From Alnus glutinosa (lineage: Eukaryota; Streptophyta; Magnoliopsida; Fagales; Betulaceae), in NCBI RefSeq assembly GCF_958979055.1, contig NC_084887.1, forward strand, positions 38,319,120-38,383,119: a stretch of DNA of 64,000 nucleotides, written 5' to 3'. Numbering within the stretch: the first letter of the stretch is position 1; each line of letters opens with the position of its first letter. The translations under genes were made by a program, and so were the position numbers. The notes below the pieces were generated by a model, which saw only the letters and a list, made by a program, of their open reading frames with translations, was not told where the DNA came from and ran no database searches. Shown in pieces: positions 11,992-23,288 of the stretch.

Positions 11992-12981
11992 ATGCCGGCC
12001 ATTCCCGAAGAGCCATTGCTCGCTCCGAACCCGGACCGGTTCTGCATGTTCCCGATCCAGTACCCGGAGATCTGGGAAATGTACAAGAAGGCCGAAGCCT
12101 CCTTCTGGACCGCCGAGGAGGTCGATCTCTCCCAGGACATCAGCCACTGGGAAAACCTAACCCCCGACGAGCGCCACTTCATCACCCACGTGCTCGCCTT
12201 CTTCGCCGCCTCCGACGGCATCGTTTTGGAGAACCTCGCCGGCCGCTTCATGAAGGAGGTCCAGGTCGCCGAGGCGCGCGCCTTCTATGGCTTCCAGATC
12301 GCCATTGAGAACATCCACTCCGAGATGTACAGCCTCTTGCTCGAGACCTACATCAAGGACTCGGTCGAGAAGGACCGCCTGTTCCACGCGATCGAGACCG
12401 TCCCTTGCGTCGCCAAGAAGGCCCAGTGGGCCCTCCGCTGGATCGACGGCTCCGAGGCCTTTGCGGAGAGGATAGTTGCCTTCGCGTGCGTCGAGGGGAT
12501 CTTCTTCTCGGGGAGTTTCTGCTCGATATTTTGGCTCAAAAAGCGCGGGTTAATGCCCGGCTTGACGTTCTCCAACGAGCTGATCTCGCGAGACGAGGGC
12601 CTCCACTGCGACTTCGCGTGCCTACTCTACTCGCTTCTAAGGAAGAAGCTGAGCGAGGAGCGGGTGAAGGGGATCGTGCGCGACGCGGTGGAGATAGAGA
12701 AGGAGTTCGTGTGCGACGCGCTGCCGTGCGCGTTGGTGGGGATGAACGGGGACCTTATGAGCCAGTACATCGAGTTTGTGGCTGATAGGCTCTTGGGCGC
12801 ACTAGGGTACGGAAAGGTGTACAATGCTCGTAACCCGTTTGATTGGATGGAGCTGATCTCGTTGCAGGGGAAGACTAATTTCTTTGAGAAGAGGGTGGGC
12901 GAGTACCAAAAGGCCTCCGTCATGTCCAGCATCAACGGCAATGGGGGCACCCACGTGTTCAAGTTGGATGAGGATTTCTGA
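11992..12981 (+). CDS. RNR2: Ribonucleotide reductase small subunit (R2)
   Basis: The small subunit of class I ribonucleotide reductase. It carries the di-iron tyrosyl radical used by the large subunit to make deoxyribonucleotides for DNA synthesis. A single exon of 329 residues, normal for plants (the TSO2/RNR2 type is intronless). By alignment to the mouse enzyme the iron ligands are D75, E106, H109, E168, E202 and H205, and the radical tyrosine is Y113 (in [12 protein letters not shown]). [17 protein letters not shown] is intact. The C-terminus FKLDEDF is the tail that docks on the large subunit. The start [10 protein letters not shown] has no competing upstream ATG in frame. Codon use is strongly GC-rich compared with flanking DNA, as often seen in intronless plant genes. 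E2F-type sites upstream suggest S-phase control. All key residues are present, so it should be active. Confidence 0.97.
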   Translation: MPAIPEEPLLAPNPDRFCMFPIQYPEIWEMYKKAEASFWTAEEVDLSQDISHWENLTPDERHFITHVLAFFAASDGIVLENLAGRFMKEVQVAEARAFYGFQIAIENIHSEMYSLLLETYIKDSVEKDRLFHAIETVPCVAKKAQWALRWIDGSEAFAERIVAFACVEGIFFSGSFCSIFWLKKRGLMPGLTFSNELISRDEGLHCDFACLLYSLLRKKLSEERVKGIVRDAVEIEKEFVCDALPCALVGMNGDLMSQYIEFVADRLLGALGYGKVYNARNPFDWMELISLQGKTNFFEKRVGEYQKASVMSSINGNGGTHVFKLDEDF

Positions 12982-13623
12982 ATTGCAATGATATTCGTGG
13001 TTCGCTTAATTTAGTGTTATCTTTTACCTTTTTCTTTTTATTTTTTCCACAATTTCTCTGCTTCTGTAATTTTTCCATTTTTTAGATGGTGCAAATATTG
13101 AAATATTACAAACTTTTATATTGCTGAAATTATCCTTTTCTTGAAAGATAAAAAGGGGGCCATTAGCCATTAACAAAGCCAAAACTTTTGGGCAAATTCG
13201 ATGGTACGCTTTACTCTTTTCCCATTTTTCAATTGAAGTATACGACAATGGCAGTTCCATTTAGGAAACTGTTGTACAATTGTTATTTAACTTAATGACT
13301 TAAATTTAAAAATTAATTTTAATTAATATGTTATGTGCGTGGAATGTAACATCTTGTTTACAAGACTCTTAAAAAAAGAGTTAAATTTAATTTTACCTAA
13401 ATAACAACGTAAAAGAAAATAATCATAAGAGCCTTTAACTAACACAGGTCACATGGTAAACCCAATACAATAATAATACTGCACTGCACGTAATATAATA
13501 CTTGTGTAAAAAAAAAAGAAAAATAAAGTTTCGTGAGGCTGGGTTTTTAGCGAGAAAAGAAGGCGTGCTCGACAAAGGCATAGCCATTCGAGAAGAGAAG
13601 AGGCTCTGGCTGGGACTCCAAAA
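12982..13623. other. Intergenic between RNR2 and the next gene
   Basis: RNR2 3' UTR followed by AT-rich DNA and the leader of the next gene. Nothing else is recognisable. Confidence 0.5.
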
Positions 13624-13878
13624 ATGTCGGTGTCTTCTACGGCCACTCCGCAGTTGCAGAGCTCTGGAATGCTCTCCAGCGAGCAGTTTCTCCATCTCTT
13701 CGACCGCTTCGCATTCCTCGCTTCCCAGCCAGGTGCCTTTTCCATCTTTTTTTTCTTTTGCTTCCTAGTTTGTTTTGGGTCACTATTAGCAGTTTTTTAT
13801 TACTAAGATTTTCGATGATTACTTGCAGATGTGAAGAAAAGGATTGCGGACGCTGTTAAGGATAAGCATGTAAGTTTC

Positions 13879-13919
<41 letters not shown>

Positions 13920-16900
13920 TACTCTTTTCTTTTTGACTTTATGCTTAAATTTGGTTGGGTGTAGCTTTGTTTTATGTTATTGTAAATTGTGGTAGGAGTA
14001 TTTCTTAACATTATCTAAATTGGGTTGTAATTTGATCTAGTATTGGCAAAGGGGAAATGGGTCCACAGAATTGGTTTCGTTGATAGTTTGATTAGTTTCA
14101 ATTATTTGAGTGTGCTTCTCTCATCAACTTGGTTTGTTTAGTATTTTGTTTTCAATTGAATCTCGACTTTTCTGTTAATTCTCAGTACTCTTTTGCTTCT
14201 GAACTTGGAATTTTTAATCACATGAGACCTGGGAAAGTAGAACTTTCTCTTTATATGCCTAATACGAGTTTGACATAGTTATGGTGTGCTTTTTTTTTTT
14301 TTTTTTTTTTTTTTATGTTATTTTGAGATGGGAATTTTTCAGTGTAACTGTTTGATTAGGACCTTCTTTTGCTGATATGAATGCTGGTGTTCATTTGCAT
14401 ATTGGAAATTGTTATGGAATTAATATGGGGATAAGATAGAAGTCGTATTAGAGTAGAATTATGTAAAATAATGATAATTATCTATTTAAGTCCGTCTTAT
14501 AATTACTTGTATCACTATGGTGTAAAAGTCATTTAGTAATAGGTTTTTATTGTTCTCTGTAGGAATTTATCTCTAAGTTAGAGTACGAGTTATCTCCAAG
14601 TAATTTATTTGTATTAGAGGTTTATCTACGGGTAGAGGTAAGAGTTCATCTACTATTATATGTCTTTGTAATTTTTTTATTTATAGGCGTGAGCGATTAA
14701 TAAGAAGTAAGCAGAATTAATCTCAAACTTTGTGTTTGAAAAAGGGTTTAGGTTCTTTTAGAATTTAAAGGTCTAGGTTTCATTAGAATTAAGGTTTAGG
14801 TTTTCCCATAACCTAAAATTTATTTTGTTGCATGTTTGTGAAATCATTCACGTAACATTTTGGTATCATAATCCTTTTTTCAAACACAAGGTTTGTGATT
14901 AATTCTACTTACTTTTTGTTAATCTTTCACGCCTATGAATAAGAAAATTACAAAGACATAAAATAGGAGATAAACTCCTACCTTTATCCGAAGATAAACT
15001 CCTAATACAAATAAACTACTTGAAGATAACTCCTACTTTAACTTTGAAACAAACTCTTACAAAGAACAATAAAAACTTACTACTAAATGACTTCTGCACC
15101 ATAGTGCTACAAGTAATTAAAAGACAGACTTAAATAAATAATTATCATTATTTAATATAATTATGCTTTAATACGACTTCAAACTTATCCCCGTAAGTAG
15201 TAAGCAAAATTAATTGCAAATCTTGTGCTTGAAAAATGTTTTAGGTTCCCTCAGAACTTAAAATCTATCCTGTTGCGTGTTTGTGAAATCATTTACGTAA
15301 CATTTAGGTATCAGAGTCAAGTTCGTCTCTCCAATGGTAGACCCATGTATGGACCGATTAGAAAACCAATTTTCCAACATTCAAACCATGTTCGAAGGGC
15401 TGATGAAACAGAATGTAGAGCACACCAAGATCTTAGCTAAGATGATAGAAAATAATGCCAAGTTGCACAGCCTTCTCTCAAAGTAAGTGTTGGATGCACA
15501 AAAAAATAAAGTCCAATGCCCTCAGCACTCACAAGCAATGTCAACCTCACCACCATCACAACCAAAGGCACCCGACCAGCCACTCCACCGCGTAGAAAAT
15601 CCAATAGCATAGAACATACTGCACCATTGCGTCATTAACGCCACACCAGCATCGGTGTCCAAGTCTGAACAAAATGGTTTACATCATCAACATGGGTCAC
15701 CACAAGAATTGTTATTTGAGAAGACCCACAAGATGCATCATGTTCCACACCATTTTTTTTGCACAAATCATGACACTTGCAAACAAAACAACAGTGAAGA
15801 TGGAGATCCAATTGTGACAGAAACTGAAGCGGCTTTCTGAGGAGGAAGTGAACCCAGCTTTGGGACGCCCACCTAGGAAATGAATGAAAAAGAGGATTTT
15901 TTGATTTTTCCCTTGAGGACAAGGAGAATTCTAAGGGGAAATGAATGTTATGGAATTAATATGGGGAGAAGTTAGAAGTCGTATTAGAGTAGAATTATGT
16001 TAAATAATGATAATTATCTATTTAAGTCAAGTCTTTTAATTACTTGTAACACTATGGTGCAGAAGTCATTTGGTAGTAGGTTTTTATTGTTCTTTGTAAG
16101 AGTTTATCTTCAAGTTAGAGTAGGAGTTATCTCCAAGTAGTTTATTTGTATTAGGGGTTTATCTTCGGGTAGAGGTAAGAGTTCATCTCCTATTATATGT
16201 CTTTGTAATTTTCTTATTTATAGGCGTGAGCGATTAATAAAAAGTAAGCAGAATTAATCTCAAACTTTGTGTTTGAAAAATGTTTTAGGTTCCATCAGAA
16301 TTTAAAGGTTTAGGTTCTTTTAGAATTTAAGGTCTAGGTTCCCTCAGAACCTAAAATCTATCATATTGCGTGTTTATAAAATCATTGACGTAATAGAAAT
16401 GCATATCATGCTTAGTTTAGAAGCGAGTATGTGTGTCGAAGTTGTTAGTTGTCAGCACTGTTACATACCTCTGCATATTAGAAGTAAGAATTATCTTTTT
16501 CCACTTGTTTCACTAGGCACTAGTATAATCATTTTTCCATGTTGAGTGATTTCAAGTTTTAATCGCATGCAATGCGTTTTCATTTTTTTTGTTGTTGTTG
16601 CACTTGTAGCGGTTGTAGGTGACGGTTTTAAACAACACTGCATAATAACTGTTACGTTGAAAATTGTTTTTGTTGTTATTGGATGTATGTTACTGCTGAC
16701 GTGGCAAATGCTACCACTGTATTAAGTATGATTTCTCTTCTAGGACCTATCAAGTATCACGTCTATTGCTTATGCAGGAAGCTGTCGCTGTAACCACTGC
16801 AATCCAAGAAGAGATATTTCTTGAGATGGGAGTTGGTAAGTCTGTCCTGTAATGCTCACTGGTGCTAACTTCAAATTTTCTTTGATTTTTTTAGTGATAA

Positions 16901-18011
16901 AAATGAGGCACTTTCTGGCCAAAAGAAAATGGAGATAGAGATTAGTTGTTTGCTATGTGAAATAAAGCATACCAGTGGAAATGCATTAGTTCAGTGTCAA
17001 GTTTAAATGGAAAACTGTCTTCCCCTCCATGTAGCAGGCATTTGCTGTTCAACCAAAGAGAAGTTTATCTAGAGAGTCAGCCAATTTTTACCCTGTGAAA
17101 CATAAGCAGTTCAAATTCATGTTTGTTTTTTGGTAGTTTACATGGTAATCTTTGGCTTACTTGCTCTGCATAACTGAGTGAGGAGTTGCTGAATTCATTT
17201 GAAATTTTGATTAATTCAGTCTAAATATCTGTATTGTGCAACATTTCCCTTTTTATGATCCAAGATGAGGTGACATGACGGAATTAGAGAACATGACATT
17301 ACACGTTTCAATTAATCAAGGTATTAAGGAATGCATAAAGTTAAATTGGTAAATCTGATATTCACTTGGTTTTGTGGTGGGTAAATCTTCAAGAGGAAAG
17401 AGACATTACTTGGGTTTTGTTAATATACCATGTGCTTGTCTATTCCTAAAGGCTTAATCTGTGTATTTATCTTGGCATATGCATCTTGTGTTGTAGAAGC
17501 TGATGTAATTCCTTCCATGAAAGTTATGGTTAGGATGCTATATTTACAAACAAAATAGACAATGTTGGTCCTGTAAATCAGATCATCAACAGTTCTGCTG
17601 GCCATTTGCAATATTAATTCCTTGGAAGTTCCTATTTAAGTTACTATGAATAGGAAATTAACTTGGTGTAATTTTTAAAAGTGGATCTTTTTTACTACAG
17701 ATCCAAGGTTTGGTTTATCATGCCTGGGGAAAGTGAATATGGTTTATGAGAATGATCAGGATTTCATGATTCGCTTTTATAAATTTATTGCAAGGTAAGC
17801 TCTGTGTGTGTGTGTGTGTGTTAAGTGTGCACGTCCATTTATAAAGTTATTTGGCTAGCCATTTAGAACTTATTCTTTTGCGTTTGATTTTTTAAAATAT
17901 TTTGTAGAGCAGAATGATGGTGATTGAATAAATTAATTTCTTCATACTTTTAGTGTTATTGTCTCTTTGACTGTGTGCTGCTGAAAAACAAACGTAAGCA
18001 GAGACATGGTT

Positions 18012-18051
<40 letters not shown>

Positions 18052-19122
18052 TTTTTTTTTCCTATTGTGTGAGTGATAAGTTTTTAAGTTAGAACTTCCT
18101 CTATTGATATGTAAGTAGCGGTTTCTTCTTTCCTTCTAGAGCTTTAACTGGCGTAAAATATCTTCTTCTTTTTTTGTAAGAAAAGTTCTTATTTCTAATT
18201 CTATATTGCTAGTAGTACTCATGCTATGGAATAATAGGGAAGAGATGGCCTGTGATGAAGCTGAGCTTGGACCAGATGAATTTACTGAAAGAATGCGTAA
18301 TCAACAAATACTACAGGAACAGGTAAAACCTATCACAATTTTGGTGAATATTATTGGTTGAAAATGGATCTTGCTGAAGTATAAATGGTAAATTCTTTTG
18401 TAGCAACTGGAGATGCTAAAGCACATGCAGAAATTTCACTTGGATGACCAATCTGCAATTCTTGAGAAGGTACATGTGTTTTTTTTTTATTGGTAAGTTA
18501 CACACTTGGTGGGACTTGATCCCACGACCTCACCCTACACTTTTCTACAAAGGGAGGAAGTACTATTTGAGCTAAAGCTCATTGGCCATGTATATGCGTT
18601 TTAAGCTCACATAGGTAAAAACTTGTTCTCTAGGCATAGGGAGATTGATTTATGTCATCGAACAGTATAAACTATTTTAGTACATTACCAAGTTGGAATC
18701 TATAAAGCTATTTGTTATCTGATACACAAAAGATTAAAATTTATTTACTAGCTACATTAGATGGCCATTTTTGGTTTTGTTGCAAGTACTGGTTTACATG
18801 GAGTGACAGTGGGTCTTATTTATCAGCAAGATGGCTGTCGGTTCCATAATATTGAGCCCAACTAATATTTACTTAGCAGCATGAATATGTTAAAACGTAT
18901 TAGTGTGATATATTGATTAATTGCAAGTTCAATTGATCCTTGGGAAGGGATTCTCTCTCTCTCTCTCTCCCTCTCTCTCATTTGGGTCTTGTCTTTTGAC
19001 AGTTGCGCAAGCAGATGGAAAATGCCAATTATGAGGATGGGGCATCGGTTTTGTCACCTGAACAGATTCAGGAGATTGTTCAAAGGAGGGTATCGCCTTT
19101 ATTTAGGCCCCAGCAGACATGA
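13624..19122 (+). CDS. Conserved plant protein of unknown function
   Basis: Seven exons with GT-AG borders: 13624-13732, 13829-13869, 16778-16835, 17701-17794, 18238-18322, 18404-18469 and 19003-19122, giving 190 residues. I do not recognise a named domain. The protein is all-helical in character and highly charged, with features such as SSEQFLHLFDRFAFLASQ, an EEIFLEMGVDPRFGLSCLG segment and a predicted coiled helix NQQILQEQQLEMLKHMQKFH. It ends VSPLFRPQQT. It has no signal peptide and no membrane segment, so it is probably cytosolic or nuclear. Clean splice phases throughout indicate a real, functional gene. Intron 2 (2.9 kb) carries an LTR element; introns 4 and 6 contain CT and poly-T runs. 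Confidence 0.8.
14410..14857 (+). repeat. Left LTR of the intronic element
   Basis: Begins TGTTATGGAATTAATATGGG and ends CACGTAACA. It is a direct match to 15946-16395 with scattered differences, so the insertion is not brand new. Confidence 0.85.
14874..15192 (-). repeat. Inverted LTR copy inside the intronic element
   Basis: The reverse complement of most of the LTR: it reads CGCCTATGAATAAGAAAATT where the direct LTRs have AATTTTCTTATTTATAGGCG. It is followed directly by the last 110 bases of a direct LTR copy (15193-15302) and a second primer-site-like sequence. Confidence 0.8.
15946..16395 (+). repeat. Right LTR of the intronic element
   Basis: Begins TGTTATGGAATTAATATGGG directly after a purine-rich tract. 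It is followed at once by the GAAAT target duplication. Confidence 0.85.
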
Positions 19123-20002
19123 CATGGTTAATGGAAGCAGGAAGTGTGCTGAAAGAAGTTTTGATAAAGCCCCAAGGGAAGTGGGCGGTAGTCTCGTAGA
19201 TAGTAGAAAGCGGAAATCAACTGCTGCATGCGAATATTGGGAACCTGTTTTTGGCCTGTTGTATGAGGCTTTCTCAGGAGTAAACATTTTCTCCAGCTTC
19301 TTCTATGACAGGAGAAAGACCCACCTGGCTTTTGTGATTTTTCATATGATCTCATAAATATTGATAATGAGTTCCTTAATTTATGAGTACTTTGTTAGAA
19401 AATGCTGCTACTAGAATCAGGTAATTGGTAGACTCAAAGTGGGATGTAAAGGATCGGGATTCCTTATAATTAGTTGTTTGAATTGTATGCAATTTGTTGG
19501 GTTGTTTTATAGAGAGGAGGGTTGTGGGGCTCAGCTTTTTTAGGTTGGTGGGTTTAACAACTCCCTCTCTGTGGGATTGCCTAAATTGTACACAACTCTG
19601 GGTAGTCAATTGTAAAAGGATCCTTATTTGTAGGTAAAAGCATTTCTGCTATTTGCTCTGTTAATAAGCAGCAAACGGCTTAAACAAAAAAAATTACAGC
19701 TATGAAGTGAAAGTCAGGGGGGCAAACAGGAGTATTACGCGTGAGTCATCTAAGCAGCTTAAGTAGTTAGTAGGTGCAAGGCTACAACAAAGAGGTTGGG
19801 AGTTTTGACTGGGGAGCGTGGAATGGAGTTAAAATGCATTGAACATGTTTCAGTTTGGTCAAACTATTTGTGTTGTTGCTTAACTGTTTAATTAATGTGC
19901 TTGCACAGAACGGAAATTACCATACCGGGCCGCAAGCGAAGCTGCTGTTTTCTTCCACATTTTGGTTTGAAGCATGTTTACAACGACCGAGCGCAAGCAG
20001 AG
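19123..20002. other. 3' region of the unknown-function gene and spacer
   Basis: The first few hundred bases are probably 3' UTR. The rest holds no recognisable gene before the tRNA. Confidence 0.5.
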
Positions 20003-20042
20003 GTGGAGATGGCCAAGTTGGTCTAAGGCGCCAGATTAAGGT

Positions 20043-20075
<33 letters not shown>

Positions 20076-20083
20076 TTTCCACA
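20003..20083 (+). tRNA. tRNA-Leu (anticodon AAG)
   Basis: An 81-base cloverleaf, without CCA and without intron. The acceptor stem GTGGAGA pairs with TTTCCAC (one G-T pair), with discriminator base A. The D stem is GCC/GGC, and the anticodon stem CCAGA/TCTGG encloses the loop TTAAGGT, so the anticodon is AAG (Leu). A long variable arm typical of leucine tRNAs (TCCGAAAGGGC) and the T arm GTGGG-TTCAAAT-CCCAC complete it. Internal A and B boxes are intact. The short run after the gene has no long T tract at once, so termination may use the T runs near 20108 or later. Confidence 0.92.
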
Positions 20084-21000
20084 CGGGTAATATTCTTTTA
20101 ATGAGTAATGTTATATTGTTATATATTCTTACTACATGACAATTTGGCAAAGCCAACCTACCTTAATTTTTTTTTTTTTTTTTTTAAAAAAAATAAAATA
20201 AAAATAAGAGCTGATTTAAGGGTAGAGTGGCACTGACATATCAGCATAGTAAGATAATTGTGAAATACTATTACTCAGGCTAGAAATCACACTTTTATTC
20301 TATCATTATTTTACCCTACTGATGTGGCAATACTAACCGGTTAGAATTTTTTTAAAAAAATAAATTTAACAAGGGCTAATATAACGGTTGGTTGCCACTA
20401 CCATATCAACGGTGTTAAGATTAAACTGTGGTTTATAGCATTATTTATTTATTTTATAAAAAAAATAAAAATTCTTACACCATTCTTACTTCTAGGTGCT
20501 TAGGATTGCATAGGCTTAACTAACTAGAGACACAATACTGATAACTCGGTAAATTCAATTAGACGAGAATACGAATTCTCTTACTGCTATAAGACTTTAT
20601 ATAAGTCAACTTTCACCTAATCCATTTAATTAAATGGGTTAAATCTCTTACTGCTAACTCGTTTATTTTATATTAAACTAATGTTACATCTATATATTGT
20701 GTTAAAAATTGTCAGCTCTGCAACGAATTTAAGACAAATCCATCAAAAAAAAAATCCCAACAATGACCAGAAGAGTCTCTGTCAATATCTAATAAAAATG
20801 GTGAGTTTCCTACCTGAAAAAGGCATGTGTCACTAGTGACTTGTAGATTGAGTGTATCGAAAAATAGCATGATCTTACCCCTGCAACTCTATGGTGAGAG
20901 CCCACCATTGCTAGACAATTCTATCTCCTCAAGTGGTGGGTTTCACTTCCTTTTCGCACTTGTTCTGCAACCGTTTGCTTCTAGTATGAGCAAAATTCTA
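20084..21000. other. Intergenic, AT-rich
   Basis: No gene is seen. Long T then A runs near 20170-20215 can fold back on each other. Around 20258-20335 the text resembles the ends of the small MITE at 27855 (AGAAATCACACTTTTAT), suggesting a decayed copy. Confidence 0.4.
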
Positions 21001-21011
21001 AAAGGAGGGAT

Positions 21012-21042
<31 letters not shown>

Positions 21043-21370
21043 AAGGGAAAAGAGGAAATCTCGTTAATCACTTCCAAAGGGTAACAAAATTACAATCAAA
21101 TTGAGACAAAGCTTAGATACCATCAAACTGAGACAAAGCTTAGAATATTACATGGACTCACATTATAGGTATCCCGTTACAGTTACTTTAGAAACACAGA
21201 TCATACTAACAATTGTTATAAATAAGCCTAGCTAACAAAAACGTGCATCTGCGGTAACATAGAAACTACCACTTGCGTTATAGAGTCGGTCATACAATCT
21301 GTGCACAAAGCAATGACTAAGATAGATTGACACAGAGCAAAATGTTAAGTACAAAGGAGGGATTTTACTT
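21001..21370 (-). mobile_element. Retroposed segment with perfect 18-bp target duplication
   Basis: The 18-mer AAAGGAGGGATTTTACTT occurs at 21001-21018 and again at 21353-21370. Between them is a poly-T run (a poly-A tail on the minus strand) followed by about 310 bases of body. This is the signature of target-primed insertion by LINE machinery. The body contains an imperfect tandem of about 27 bases with GAGACAAAGCTTAGA. No tRNA-like promoter boxes are seen, so it is a 5'-truncated LINE end or a retrocopied 3' UTR rather than a typical SINE. The exact duplication implies recent insertion. Confidence 0.8.
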
Positions 21371-22358
21371 AAGTGGAAGATTTCACTGCCATTTGAGCAA
21401 CTTAAGGGAAGCCCGAAGTAGTAGTAGTTTACTATATTAGGTATGTTACTTCTGTTGACTTTTTTATTATTATTATTTTTAGTAACTAACAGAAGACAGA
21501 ATTGGAATTGGAATATTTATTATTTTGGTAAGTGATTGTGAATTGGAATATTTATTTGAATAGTAATGAGAAATGATTAATGTGATAGAAAATTTGAGAA
21601 TGTTTTATAGAAAAGTGAAAAAGTTTTGTTTTGTAGTGAATTTTTTTGGTTGAATAATAATAAAAAATTATTGATGTGATGTAAAAAGTGTAAAAAAGTA
21701 AGAATGTTTTTGATTTGATATTTTTGGAAGAAGTAAAATGAAAATGAAAATTTTGTGGATGATTTACCAAACAAGCTCTTAGTATTTTCATTGTTGAAGA
21801 AGGGAGAATCCCTCAAAGTGCTCTTTCTTGCATAGCAAATATTTGCTTAGTAGACCCTCTCACCTTAAAAATTAGAAACCGTAAACAGTGATCAAGTAAA
21901 AATTAGAATCCGCCCAATCGCTCACCAACTTAAATGAATTGCCATGTGGTCATTTATATTTTAGTAATTTGTGAAGAATTTGTAATAAAAATTGTAATAA
22001 TTAAAAAGACAAATTCTAAAGCCACAAAGAAGCAAGCCAAAGGCCCAAAAGTCAATACCTGCTCCTCCTCGCATTCACCAGTATGCAAAAGCAACCGACA
22101 CAACGTAAATAGTCATTTTTACTATCATTATAAACTCCCTCCTAACTTTTCCTTTTAGCTGGCAGTGTCAAAAGTGATTAGTGATTCGGATTGATTATGC
22201 AAAGAAACAAATTCTCAAGAAAATCATCGATCGAGACATTGATTGATATAATACATTGAAAAACAAAACAAAAAACCTCTAAATTTAATCGGATCACACT
22301 CGGACTGTCAGACATATATAATATTAAATGAAAAATAAAAATAAAAAATTGGTTCATT
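21371..22358. other. Intergenic with a probable MITE remnant
   Basis: AT-rich. About 21480-21785 looks like a MITE whose right end, read backwards, is AGAGCTTGTTTGGTAAATCA; the left end is unclear. The rest shows nothing recognisable. The last part is the 3' flank of the minus-strand methyltransferase gene. Confidence 0.35.
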
Positions 22359-23240
22359 TCAGCAAAAACTTCCAGTATTATTAATGGTCATGTTAGAAGC
22401 TGGAGGGATCTGAAAGTGCCAGAGCCTTCCGACCCCATTAACCTTATACTTCATGCACAGAAACTCCTTCGCATAAACCCTCTCCACCCTCCTATTCACG
22501 TCGTGAAGGAACACGTGCGTCACGCCCGGCCGAGTCCTCGCGCGGGCCATCACCGCCGCCGAGTAAATCGCCGCCATCCTCCCCGGCGCCTCTGGAAAAT
22601 ACCCTCTCGGCGCGTCGATCATTATCATGTCCCACTCCTCCCCTTGCACCTCGTCGGGCAATTCCGTTAAGGCTAACCTGCACCGCGTGTTGCGGAGGCG
22701 CAAGTTAGAGGGGGAACAGTCCGGTTCGGACCTGTACGAGGAGAGGAGGTCGTCGGCTTGGGAGAGGCGCGTGCGGTACCGGACGGTGGAGGCCCGTAGG
22801 ACGGGGGCGCGCTGTATGATGGTCTGGACCCACTTGGGGTCCTCCTCGAGGAATAATGTGGTGCCACGTGGGTTGAGGGAGGCCCACATGAGCGAGTCGT
22901 GGCCGAGGCCGAAGACGAGAAAGTTGCAGGGCGCCAGGGACTGAAGCACGCCGAAGGAGACTTTGATCTCCGCGAGGGACTGCTGTGGGACCACCCGTGA
23001 CGTGGCGTAGTGGAGAATGGCGATGAGCTGGGTCGGCGTCGTGGCAAAATCGGCGGTGGACTCGACTCTCGTGCTTCGCAAGCTGGTCAGGGCGCAGAAG
23101 AAGGAGTTTCCGTTGTTGCCGTTGGTCGTTCGGCCTAAGCCGATTACGAGCAGCGCGGAGGTGATGGCGCCGGCGGCTAGAACGGCGAGGAGACGTGCCT
23201 TCTCGGGAATGAATCGGCGATTATTCTTCATGTCTCTCAT
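22359..23240 (-). CDS. GXM: Glucuronoxylan 4-O-methyltransferase (DUF579, GXM type)
   Basis: A Golgi methyltransferase that adds a methyl group from S-adenosylmethionine to O-4 of glucuronic acid side chains on xylan, in secondary cell walls. A single exon of 293 residues, the family's normal size. A short N-terminal cytosolic part is followed by one membrane anchor (around residues 16-35, LLAVLAAGAITSALLVIGLG), then the DUF579 domain. Family marks are LVFGLGHDSLMW (cofactor loop), TLFLEED, MIMIDAPRGYFPEAPGRMAA, THVFLHDVNRRVE and AKEFLCMKY. The IDAP and HDVNRRVE forms fit the GXM branch rather than IRX15, which usually has DGPRG and HDYYR. The 5' part is GC-rich, unlike its surroundings. ATG at 23240 is taken as start; another in frame lies three codons on. 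Confidence 0.93.
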   Translation of the reverse strand: MRDMKNNRRFIPEKARLLAVLAAGAITSALLVIGLGRTTNGNNGNSFFCALTSLRSTRVESTADFATTPTQLIAILHYATSRVVPQQSLAEIKVSFGVLQSLAPCNFLVFGLGHDSLMWASLNPRGTTLFLEEDPKWVQTIIQRAPVLRASTVRYRTRLSQADDLLSSYRSEPDCSPSNLRLRNTRCRLALTELPDEVQGEEWDMIMIDAPRGYFPEAPGRMAAIYSAAVMARARTRPGVTHVFLHDVNRRVERVYAKEFLCMKYKVNGVGRLWHFQIPPASNMTINNTGSFC

Positions 23241-23280
23241 GACTGTAGGAGGCTTTGAGAGAGTATTATGGGTTTGCTTA

Positions 23281-23288
23281 CTTTTATA
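23281..23288 (-). promoter_or_regulatory. TATA box of the GXM gene
   Basis: TATAAAAG on the minus strand, about 41 bases before the start codon, implying a very short 5' leader. Confidence 0.45.

Larger units (their letters stand above)
14410..16395 (+). mobile_element. Small non-autonomous LTR element inside an intron
   Basis: A short LTR fossil of TRIM/LARD type, in the same direction as its host gene. Two direct LTRs of about 450 bp bound it, and the 5-bp target duplication GAAAT flanks it (14405-14409 and 16396-16400). Primer-binding sites resembling the tRNA-Met type (TGGTATCA) follow the left LTR and again follow an inner LTR piece near 15306. A purine tract (AAGGGGAAATG) precedes the right LTR. 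The inside holds an inverted LTR copy, the end of another direct LTR copy, and about 50 codons of a gag-like segment with MDRLENQFSNIQTMFEGLM. It has no polymerase genes and would have depended on a relative. Confidence 0.85.

Noticed and set aside
12157-12962. Long open frames on the opposite strand and other frame of RNR2
   Set aside because: They are shadows of a GC-rich conserved coding exon and have no homology of their own.
18009-18060. CT and poly-T runs in introns (also near 13880, 14290 and 18950)
   Set aside because: Ordinary microsatellites and intron T-tracts.
19855-20139. Open frames covering the tRNA-Leu gene
   Set aside because: Fully explained by the tRNA; no protein homology.
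22416-23047. Several long open frames overlapping the GXM gene
   Set aside because: Low-complexity Arg/Pro/Ser translations produced by GC-rich codons of the true minus-strand gene.
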